Shown: piece after piece, positions 1-5,056 of the stretch
Numbering within the stretch: position 1 is the stretch's first letter
Layout: the number at the start of each line of letters is the position of its first letter
DNA from: Methanosarcinaceae archaeon
Lineage (GTDB): Archaea > Halobacteriota > Methanosarcinia > Methanosarcinales > Methanosarcinaceae
Reading direction: 5' to 3'
Length of the DNA: 9,210 nt
Assembly: GCA_030655675.1 (NCBI GenBank)
Contig: JAUSPM010000084.1
Location: forward strand, 1-9,210
Notes under the pieces: model-generated
Told to the model about the DNA's origin: nothing
Database searches by the model: none
What the model saw: the letters and a program-made list of their open reading frames with translations, nothing else
Translations under genes and position numbers: made by a program

Positions 1-55
1 TATTTTAAAATGACTGTGCAAATGAAATGGTGATTTGAAACTAAAAACAATGCGA

Positions 56-77
56 CCGCCCGCAGGCGGCACGTTCC
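56..77 (+). repeat. GC-rich palindromic element, copy 1
   Basis: The core is CCGCC, a CGCA loop, GGCGG, then a tail CACGTTCC. It stands out against AT-rich surroundings. Two further copies lie at 1927-1947 (same orientation) and 2103-2123 (opposite orientation). This copy has one extra C in the loop but otherwise matches copy 3 over its whole length, including the tail outside the palindrome. It resembles a REP-like extragenic palindrome; that class assignment is inference. Confidence 0.7.
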
Positions 78-270
78 ATACATACAAAATAGAATAATCG
101 AAATCGTTAGCAAAAAATGTACAAGAAAATTTTGGAATGCGCTGGAAGCAATTGAAAACTCTATGTGTATGTAGGGCAACGCCGCGCTTTTGCGCCAGGT
201 TGTAGAATCGTTTTTATCATGCACCCATTTAACACTCTGTACAACAACGCTGCACCAGCTAAACAAAAAC

Positions 271-298
271 AAAATTAAAATTAAAATTAAAATTAAAA
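271..298 (+). repeat. AAAATT hexanucleotide tandem array
   Basis: Four perfect AAAATT units plus a partial AAAA run up to four bases before the ATPase start codon at 303. The array fills the place where a Shine-Dalgarno sequence would be, and none is visible. If the mRNA is leaderless, the archaeal TATA position, about 26 bases upstream of the start, would fall inside the array. Simple repeats of this kind can change copy number by slippage. Confidence 0.85.
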
Positions 299-302
299 CA
301 TC

Positions 303-1145
303 ATGATCCAGATCAAAGACCTGAATTACCGTTATCCTGATGGAACCCTCGCACTTGATGGTGTAGATCTTTCTATCGAAAAAGGCGAGTTTGTAGCGCT
401 AATAGGAAAGAACGGATGCGGCAAGACCACACTTGTCCGACACCTGAATGCACTCCTTGCACCCACATCAGGTTTTGTTTCTGTATTTGGAATGGATACA
501 ACTGACACTTCCAATGTATGGAATATCAGGCAAACTGTCGGAATGGTATTCCAAAATCCCCAGACCCAGTTCGTTGGCACAACCCTTGAAGAAGATGTTG
601 CATTCGGTCCCGAGAACCTGGCACTTCCACAAAATGAAATACGTGAGCGGGTAGACAGGTCACTCCGCGAGGTCGATCTGCTGGAATACAGAACCCATGC
701 ACCAAAAGCATTGAGTGGCGGCCAGATGCAGCGCGCTGCAATTGCAGGCGTGCTCGCAATGGAACCCCAGTGCATTGTTCTTGACGAAGTAACATCCATG
801 CTTGACCCCGGATCAAGACGCAAAGTGCTAGACACAATTGCGCAACTCCATCACAGTGGAAAAACCATCATCTACGTCACACAGCGAATAGAAGAGATCC
901 TGCCACTTGCAGACAAGATCGTTTCCATGAACAATGGCAAAATAGAATTTATCGGCACACCTCAAGAGTATCTGGCATCTGTGAAATCACCCATTCCTGC
1001 CATCACCGATCTTATGAGGAAACTCAAAGCAAAAGGGTTCGATGTAAAAGATGATGTTTTTACAGTTGATGATGCGCTTTTGGAGATAACTCAAGCAATA
1101 CAAGCGCGTGATAAAAGTAAAACGGAGACTTCCGGCAATGGATGA
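303..1145 (+). CDS. ecfA: ECF transporter ATP-binding protein (EcfA/CbiO type)
   Basis: This is the cytoplasmic ATPase of an energy-coupling factor importer, which powers uptake of vitamins or metal ions through EcfT and an S component. Visible ABC motifs are Walker A GKNGCGKT (35-42), Q-loop VFQNP with Q84, signature LSGGQMQR (137-144), Walker B CIVLDE (157-162) and D-loop SMLDP (165-169). The stretch TTLEEDVAFGPENL (93-106) is typical of the EcfA group. At 280 residues it has the usual length, with an accessory C-terminal tail after about 230. The switch histidine of ABC ATPases is replaced by glutamine (VTQ, Q194, codon CAG). ATG 303 is the first start after an in-frame stop at 294-296 and gives the normal EcfA N-terminus, but no ribosome-binding site precedes it. 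The next gene overlaps its end by 8 bases. The substrate cannot be told from this subunit. Confidence 0.93.
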   Translation: MIQIKDLNYRYPDGTLALDGVDLSIEKGEFVALIGKNGCGKTTLVRHLNALLAPTSGFVSVFGMDTTDTSNVWNIRQTVGMVFQNPQTQFVGTTLEEDVAFGPENLALPQNEIRERVDRSLREVDLLEYRTHAPKALSGGQMQRAAIAGVLAMEPQCIVLDEVTSMLDPGSRRKVLDTIAQLHHSGKTIIYVTQRIEEILPLADKIVSMNNGKIEFIGTPQEYLASVKSPIPAITDLMRKLKAKGFDVKDDVFTVDDALLEITQAIQARDKSKTETSGNG

Positions 1146-1908
1146 ACTTTTCCTATCCTACATCCATGGCAATTCAATACTGTACAGACTTGACCCGCGT
1201 ACAAAACTGGTCACGTTGATGGCAATAAGCATTCTTGTACTCCAGACATTCACATTCCCCCGCCTGGGGGTGTTCATCGTTTTTTTCATACTACTTGCAC
1301 ATCTGTCTGGTGTCAGTACAGGAATACTTGTACGCTCCATCAAACCCATGCTTATATTTTTCACATTCATATTCCTGATGCACCTGTTCCTGACACAAGG
1401 CACCCCCATATTCCAGATCGGTTTGGTTCACCCCACATTTGAAGGTCTCACAACCGGAACTATCATCACCGCAAGATTCGTGCTGCTCATACTTTTTGCA
1501 TCCCTGCTCACCGCAACCACCCGCCCAACCATGATAACAAATGGCATCGAGCGATTACTTCGCCCCCTGCCGCTAAAACGTTTTGGACTATCTTCATTTG
1601 ACATTGCAACCATGATGTCGCTGTCAATACGCTTCGTACCCGTACTTCTGGACACCGCCCGCCAGATTCGATACGCACAGATATCACGCTGCCTGGATTT
1701 CAGGCATAACATGTTTCGCAGTGTATCAACAACAATTACACCAATGATCAGGGAATCCCTTCAAACTGCCGATGAATTGGCAATCGCCATGGAGAGCAGA
1801 TGTTATCAGGGACATTTCCGCACGTCCCTGTTCGAACTTAAAATGAAGTCAGCAGATTGGGTTGTGCTGTGCGGGATAAGTGGATTGGCAGTCATATCGT
1901 TTATTTAG
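1138..1908 (+). CDS. ecfT: ECF transporter transmembrane coupling protein (EcfT/CbiQ)
   Basis: This is the membrane scaffold that links the ATPase to the substrate-binding S component. The N-terminus, with SYIHGNSILYRLDPRTK (7-23), is the typical EcfT opening. Hydrophobic segments lie at about 24-40, 44-56, 68-85, 108-126 and 241-256, and the long cytoplasmic coupling-helix region is at about 130-230. The two arginine motifs that dock on the ATPase are usually Ala-Arg-Gly; here both read Ser-Arg-Cys (SRC at 183-185 and 220-222), the second within ADELAIAMESRC. I chose ATG 1138 because GGAG at 1124-1127 lies 10 bases upstream and the protein then begins as the family does; a longer GTG 1108 start would add ten basic residues not expected in the family. 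It overlaps the ATPase gene by 8 bases, which suggests translational coupling. The length of 256 residues is normal. Confidence 0.92.
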   Translation: MDELFLSYIHGNSILYRLDPRTKLVTLMAISILVLQTFTFPRLGVFIVFFILLAHLSGVSTGILVRSIKPMLIFFTFIFLMHLFLTQGTPIFQIGLVHPTFEGLTTGTIITARFVLLILFASLLTATTRPTMITNGIERLLRPLPLKRFGLSSFDIATMMSLSIRFVPVLLDTARQIRYAQISRCLDFRHNMFRSVSTTITPMIRESLQTADELAIAMESRCYQGHFRTSLFELKMKSADWVVLCGISGLAVISFI

Positions 1909-1926
1909 TTTTCACTCCACACGAAA

Positions 1927-1947
1927 CCGCCGTAGGCGGCGCATTCC
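1927..1947 (+). repeat. GC-rich palindromic element, copy 2
   Basis: CCGCC, a GTA loop, GGCGG, then a tail CGCATTCC. Same orientation as copy 1. The five-base stem is fully conserved, while the loop and tail differ from the other copies at a few positions (A/G exchanges in the tail). It lies 19 bases after the EcfT stop codon. Confidence 0.65.
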
Positions 1948-2102
1948 CCCATCACCAATAAATTGTAGACCCATACATAACAAAGTAATAGTTTCCAGTT
2001 TTTAGAATTTAGTGAATAATTTGCGTTTCTTTAAAACTAAAGTTTGAGTTGGTTTATATCCAAACTTGCAGAATTCGACATTTTTTGCAAGCAAGTAGTG
2101 AG

Positions 2103-2123
2103 GGAACGTGCCGCCTGCGGCGG
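2103..2123 (-). repeat. GC-rich palindromic element, copy 3 (inverted)
   Basis: Read on the minus strand it is CCGCC, GCA, GGCGG, then CACGTTCC. This matches copy 1 except for one missing C in the loop. Its orientation is opposite to copies 1 and 2, so copies 1 and 3 form an inverted pair about 2 kb apart enclosing the ECF gene pair. Confidence 0.7.
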
Positions 2124-2174
2124 ATGGTTGTGTTGTTTTTGATTTTAGTTTTAGTTTAAACTTTCAGTTGAAAA

Positions 2175-2184
2175 ACATATATAT
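2175..2184 (+). promoter_or_regulatory. Archaeal TATA box for the metal-sensor operon
   Basis: ACATATATAT is a good TATA-like sequence. Transcription starting about 26 bases downstream of its centre would begin near 2205-2208, just before the palindromic operator and about 30 bases before the sensor start codon. No Shine-Dalgarno sequence is seen before ATG 2235, which fits a short-leader mRNA. Confidence 0.6.
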
Positions 2185-2212
2185 TCCCTTCTAACACGCT
2201 AATTATTAATAC

Positions 2213-2228
2213 ATGAACATATGTTCAT
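2213..2228 (+). promoter_or_regulatory. Palindromic operator for the ArsR/SmtB-family sensor
   Basis: ATGAACATATGTTCAT is a perfect 16-bp inverted repeat. Its TGAACA and TGTTCA half-sites resemble the imperfect 12-2-12 operators of ArsR/SmtB repressors, which centre on TGAA and TTCA. It lies between the TATA box and the start codon at 2235, so a bound repressor would cover the predicted transcription start. A second small palindrome, ATTCATGAAT (2231-2240), overlaps the start codon and repeats the TTCA/TGAA half-sites. Autorepression is inferred from this layout. Confidence 0.75.
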
Positions 2229-2234
2229 ATATTC

Positions 2235-2585
2235 ATGAATGATATATGTATCCGTGTTGATGAACCATTAATAAAACAAATGGTACAGAACCTTCCTGAT
2301 GAGCAGACTATCAACAAAATGTCTGCCATATTCCAGGCGCTCCAATCGGATACCCGTCTTAAGATCCTGTTCCTGTTATCCCAAAAGGAGATGTGCGTTT
2401 GTGAACTTGAATGTGCCCTTGATGTGACACAATCTGCAATCTCACACAGTCTGCGAACACTGCGGCAACTTGACCTTGTTCGAGTTGAAAAACAAGGGCG
2501 TTTTGCCATATACCATCTTGCAGACGAACATATCAGAACACTGATCGACCTTTGCAACAGGCATGTGACGGAGTGCAGCACATGA
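2235..2585 (+). CDS. ArsR/SmtB-family metal-responsive repressor (CadC-like)
   Basis: This 116-residue winged-helix repressor probably releases DNA when it binds a metal ion and so switches on the adjacent exporter. The helix-turn-helix spans about 53-82, with the recognition helix around VTQSAISHSLRTL (64-76). The metal-binding residues are visible. CVC at 54-56 matches the ELCVC site of ArsR/CadC, and Cys5 near the N-terminus could complete a CadC-like thiolate site. The C-terminal helix has a complete SmtB alpha-5 site: D97-x-H99, then ten residues, H110-x2-E113. C60 and C107 are additional. This suggests sensing of Zn, Cd or Pb rather than arsenite alone, but the ion is inferred. The start codon is preceded by a TATA box and an operator palindrome, with no visible Shine-Dalgarno. 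Its stop overlaps the next start as ATGA. Confidence 0.92.
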   Translation: MNDICIRVDEPLIKQMVQNLPDEQTINKMSAIFQALQSDTRLKILFLLSQKEMCVCELECALDVTQSAISHSLRTLRQLDLVRVEKQGRFAIYHLADEHIRTLIDLCNRHVTECST

Positions 2586-3682
2586 CCCTGATCGACACAT
2601 TGACGACTTTAACTATCGGTATTGCAGGCGCGACATGGGACATCTTTGCAGAAGCGGCACCATATCTGTTTTTGGGATTCGGTATTGCAGGGCTTTTGCA
2701 TGCGTTTGTACCTGATGAAAAGATCGTAACCTTTCTTGGAACATCAGCCGGAAAAGTGAGGTCTGTTGTCAATGCAGCACTTGCCGGAATTCCGCTCCCC
2801 CTGTGTTCATGCGGAGTTGTGCCAACTGCGATATCACTGCAAAAACGAGGCGCTACAAGAGGTGCAACAGTCTCATTCCTGATATCGACTCCTGAAACGG
2901 GGGTGGATTCGATTGCAATAACCTATGCACTTCTCGACCCTATAATGACAATATTCCGCCCTATTGCAACATTTGTCACTGCTGTTTCTGCAGGAATTCT
3001 GGATAACCTGCTAATAAAGGATAAGAGCAGCGCACCTACAACCTTGCAAACAATACCCCTTGCAACATCATATGATGAAAACGCTTCATGCTCATGCGAC
3101 GGTGCTTGCAGCATTCCCACGCCGCAGGGGCAGAGTCTTTCACAGCGCATCTATGGCGGCATCAAATATGCATACGTAGAACTGCTTGGCGATATCTCAA
3201 AATGGCTTATTGTCGGAATTGTTATTGCAGGTATTGTGTCCTATGCAATACCCGAGAATATGATCACATCATACCTTGGTGGTGGGATCGGATCCATGCT
3301 CATAATGCTTGTTGTAGGGATCCCACTATACATCTGTGCGACAGCATCCACACCGCTTGCTGCAGCCTTTATTGCAAAAGGAATGAGCCCTGGGACTGCG
3401 TTCGTATTCCTGCTGGCAGGTCCTGCGACCAATGCAGCAACGATCACAATGGTTGCCAAATTTTTAGGAAAACGCTCGGCTGCATTGTATCTGGCATCAA
3501 TCGGGATATTTTCCATAGCCTTTGGTCTTTTGCTGGACTTCATCTATCTAAGAATGGGAATCGAGGCATCATCGATAGTTGGTCATGCAAGTGAAGTCCT
3601 GCCTGATGACGTAAAAACATTCTTTGCAATACTGATGCTTCCGCTAATAGCAAATGGCATTTATTATGAGATGCGGGAATAA
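2582..3682 (+). CDS. SO_0444-type metal efflux permease (DUF318-like)
   Basis: A polytopic inner-membrane permease, probably exporting Zn, Cu or a related metal or metalloid. The 366-residue protein has two related membrane halves: residues 20-140, containing IPLPLCSCGVVP (70-81), and 205-325, containing the matching IPLYICATASTPLAAA (247-262) in which the CSC pair is lost. Between them a soluble loop carries CSC and a third Cys (C170, C172, C176), a plausible metal-delivery site. Helices are seen at about 24-42, 60-72, 92-118, 124-145, 206-223, 236-262, 271-295 and 299-322. I chose ATG 2582 because it overlaps the sensor stop as ATGA and has GGAG at 2570-2573; a start at 2552 would lie inside the sensor gene. 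Co-transcription with a CadC-like sensor supports metal export. ArsP-like organoarsenical export is an alternative. Confidence 0.9.
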   Translation: MTLIDTLTTLTIGIAGATWDIFAEAAPYLFLGFGIAGLLHAFVPDEKIVTFLGTSAGKVRSVVNAALAGIPLPLCSCGVVPTAISLQKRGATRGATVSFLISTPETGVDSIAITYALLDPIMTIFRPIATFVTAVSAGILDNLLIKDKSSAPTTLQTIPLATSYDENASCSCDGACSIPTPQGQSLSQRIYGGIKYAYVELLGDISKWLIVGIVIAGIVSYAIPENMITSYLGGGIGSMLIMLVVGIPLYICATASTPLAAAFIAKGMSPGTAFVFLLAGPATNAATITMVAKFLGKRSAALYLASIGIFSIAFGLLLDFIYLRMGIEASSIVGHASEVLPDDVKTFFAILMLPLIANGIYYEMRE

Positions 3683-3714
3683 TGAAAATGTGTATACAAT
3701 ATGCAGATCTACTA

Positions 3715-3915
3715 TTATTCTTCCTTTGAAATGATATCTGATAGTCTGCGTTTAAATGCACTGATCAATTGATCGATCTCCTCATTTTTATTTTGAGATT
3801 CATTTTTCATTATTACCTCTTTTAATGATTCTGATAATACTGGAATAATTGTATCCATATTGTAATCTAATATTGGTTTATTCGTCTTCCATGAAAAATC
3901 ATGTCCATGCTTCAT
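3715..3915 (-). CDS. Small hypothetical protein, charged and helical (66 aa)
   Basis: I do not recognise this protein. It begins MKHGHDFSWK, and residues 43-65 look like an amphipathic helix rich in Glu, Lys and Arg; there is no Cys, no membrane segment and no known motif. ATG 3915 is preceded by GGTGA at 3925-3921 with 5-base spacing, which supports real translation. A GTG at 3924 would add three residues but would place the start inside that Shine-Dalgarno. An AT-rich upstream region with TATA-like sequence is shared with the divergent thioredoxin-like gene. Its 3' end converges on the metal permease, leaving 32 bases between them. Moderate confidence that it is a gene. Confidence 0.55.
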   Translation of the reverse strand: MKHGHDFSWKTNKPILDYNMDTIIPVLSESLKEVIMKNESQNKNEEIDQLISAFKRRLSDIISKEE

Positions 3916-4039
3916 TACACTCACCTTTTAATATAATCTAACTTGGTGCACTTACGTATTACGGATTAGCGATTCTAAACATTGTTTCTTAATATTATTC
4001 TACAAAAAAATCCTCGCTATACTCAAATTATCTCGAACT

Positions 4040-4068
4040 ATATATTTATAAAATGTATAGTATAAAAA
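4040..4068. promoter_or_regulatory. AT-rich divergent promoter region
   Basis: The segment contains TATATATTTATAAAA and then TATAAAAA (4061-4068), candidate archaeal TATA boxes on both strands. It sits between the minus-strand 66-residue gene and the plus-strand thioredoxin-like gene. A plus-strand start directed by the first box would be near 4070-4078 and by the second near 4090. The second reading favours the later ATG (4143) of the thioredoxin-like gene. Which box is used cannot be decided from sequence. Confidence 0.45.
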
Positions 4069-4142
4069 ACTAAAATGATATGCAGGGGAAAGATATATTC
4101 AAGATACGTTCTTTCATAATATGGAATGGCAGGGTGTTGTTA

Positions 4143-4448
4143 ATGAAACTTGAAGTGAAATTGCTAAAAATAATCTCACACAAACGTACAAACTGCGGAT
4201 GCGGTGTAGCCGTGATTCCGGTTGATACAAGTCCACAGATCACAAAGATGGTGCGCGATATAGTAAAAGAATATGGTGTCTCGTTCAGGCTGATCGATAT
4301 ATCAGCATATCCTGAAATGCTTGATGAATACGATCTGGAAATTAATGACTTGCCGGCTTTGGTGGTCGGTGACACTCGGTGTGATTTGGAAAATGAAACC
4401 ATTCGCAGGGTCATTGAGGAAAAGTTAGATATTTTATCGCAACAATAA
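4143..4448 (+). CDS. Thioredoxin-fold protein with a CxC motif
   Basis: The predicted order of elements is that of a small thioredoxin or glutaredoxin. A first strand (3-11) is followed by Cys18-Gly-Cys20, helix 30-44, strand SFRLIDIS (47-54) and helix 57-64. Then come the cis-proline strand LPALVVGD (70-77, P71), a strand with C80 and a final helix 84-97. The usual CxxC is replaced by CxC, so disulfide exchange, metal binding or Fe-S handling are all possible. It is unlikely to be a textbook thioredoxin. The start is uncertain: ATG 4143 gives 101 residues and has a weak GGGTG 7 bases upstream; an in-frame ATG at 4080 would add 21 residues without matching the fold. It is followed by a T-rich spacer before the PspC gene, so it is probably a separate transcript. 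Confidence 0.7.
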   Translation: MKLEVKLLKIISHKRTNCGCGVAVIPVDTSPQITKMVRDIVKEYGVSFRLIDISAYPEMLDEYDLEINDLPALVVGDTRCDLENETIRRVIEEKLDILSQQ

Positions 4449-4530
4449 TTATTAATAATATCAAATTTGATTTTCTTTTATTATTTGTTTTAATTTGGTT
4501 TGTAAACTTTAAACTCTAAGAGGTGTTTTA
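4449..4530 (+). promoter_or_regulatory. Terminator and promoter spacer before the PspC gene
   Basis: The T-rich run at about 4468-4500 (TTTGATTTTCTTTTATT and following bases) looks like an archaeal U-rich terminator for the thioredoxin-like gene. TATTAATAATA at 4450-4460 could be a TATA box for the PspC operon. AAGAGGTG at 4518-4525, five bases before ATG 4531, is a strong Shine-Dalgarno. Confidence 0.5.
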
Positions 4531-5055
4531 ATGGATGAAAATAGCGAAACATACAATTCTACGAAAACACGATTGACCAAAAGTAGGGATGATCGTGTAA
4601 TTGATGGAGTATGTGGCGGTTTAGCAGAATATTTTGGAATTGATACTGTTATTGTCAGACTTGCATTTGTAGTGTTTACATTGATCAATGGTTTTGGGAT
4701 ATTGCTCTACATCATCCTTATGGTGATTATGCCCAAACCGGAAGATGATGAACATACTCCAATATCGAAAACGATCGAACAAAACGTTCAGGGGATGGCA
4801 GGACAGTTAAAAGACATTGTAGATGATGTTACTAAAGATCTTGACAAAAAAACAGATACTACGGCGGCAGGACAACAGAAGACCAGGCAATCCCATCAAC
4901 GTTCCAAATGGTTTGGTGCAATTTTGATCCTACTCGGAATTGTATTTCTTTTTGATCAACTCAACCTGTTCTGGTGGTTTAATGAAAAATTCTTCTGGCC
5001 ACTCATATTGATATTGATCGGCCTATGGATGCTCATCAAGCGCGGGGGAAAGTAA
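4531..5055 (+). CDS. PspC-domain membrane protein
   Basis: The N-terminal PspC domain spans about 12-68. It has the diagnostic pattern of basic residues followed by VIDGVCGGLAEYFGID (23-38) and a membrane segment at about 43-67. A charged linker (70-125) follows, part of it helical (77-106). A C-terminal module with two hydrophobic segments (about 127-142 and 153-169) resembles the LiaI/LiaF-like membrane region (DUF5668). PspC proteins in bacteria sense or relay cell-envelope stress; a similar role in this archaeon is inference. A strong Shine-Dalgarno (AAGAGGTG) fixes the start. The next gene begins one base after the stop and shares the C-terminal membrane module, so the two are almost certainly co-translated and may form a complex. 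Confidence 0.88.
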   Translation: MDENSETYNSTKTRLTKSRDDRVIDGVCGGLAEYFGIDTVIVRLAFVVFTLINGFGILLYIILMVIMPKPEDDEHTPISKTIEQNVQGMAGQLKDIVDDVTKDLDKKTDTTAAGQQKTRQSHQRSKWFGAILILLGIVFLFDQLNLFWWFNEKFFWPLILILIGLWMLIKRGGK

Positions 5056-5056
5056 A

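Larger units (their letters stand above)
1..302. other. Non-coding region upstream of the ECF ATPase
   Basis: I see no credible gene here. The stretch is AT-rich and holds one GC-rich palindromic element (56-77), a short GC-rich patch (about 177-196) whose GCGC-TTTT-GCGC core can form only a 4-bp stem, and the AAAATT array (271-298). A weak TATA-like run lies at about 209-217 (GTTTTTATC). I found no tRNA and no recognisable riboswitch core. Whether the ECF genes belong to a longer transcript that begins left of the window cannot be decided. Confidence 0.6.
1909..2212. other. Non-coding spacer between the ECF and metal operons
   Basis: I see no credible gene. T-rich runs just after the EcfT stop (about 1900-1915) could end that transcript. 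The spacer contains two of the three GC-rich elements (1927-1947 and 2103-2123). It also contains several small inverted repeats: AGTTTG 2041-2046 with CAAACT 2061-2066, and CTTGCA 2065-2070 with TGCAAG 2086-2091. A TTTTAG dimer lies at 2143-2154. The stems are short, so a structured RNA is possible but not supported. Confidence 0.55.

Noticed and set aside
177..196. GC-rich patch as a riboswitch or small RNA
   Set aside because: Only a 4-bp stem can be formed and none of the conserved cores of cobalamin, thiamine or other riboswitches is seen.
332..835. 167-residue minus-strand reading frame opposite ecfA
   Set aside because: It is a shadow of a well-supported ABC ATPase gene, and its Ser/Arg-rich translation shows no domain.
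1108..1137. GTG 1108 as the start of ecfT
   Set aside because: It would add ten basic residues absent from the family, while ATG 1138 has a well-spaced GGAG and the normal EcfT N-terminus.
3088..3594. 168-residue plus-strand reading frame inside the permease gene
   Set aside because: It is out of frame with a strongly conserved membrane protein and its translation, rich in Cys, His and Arg, has no recognisable motif.
4080..4142. ATG 4080 as the start of the thioredoxin-like gene
   Set aside because: It adds 21 residues outside the predicted fold, and one of the two candidate TATA boxes would start transcription after it. It is not fully excluded.
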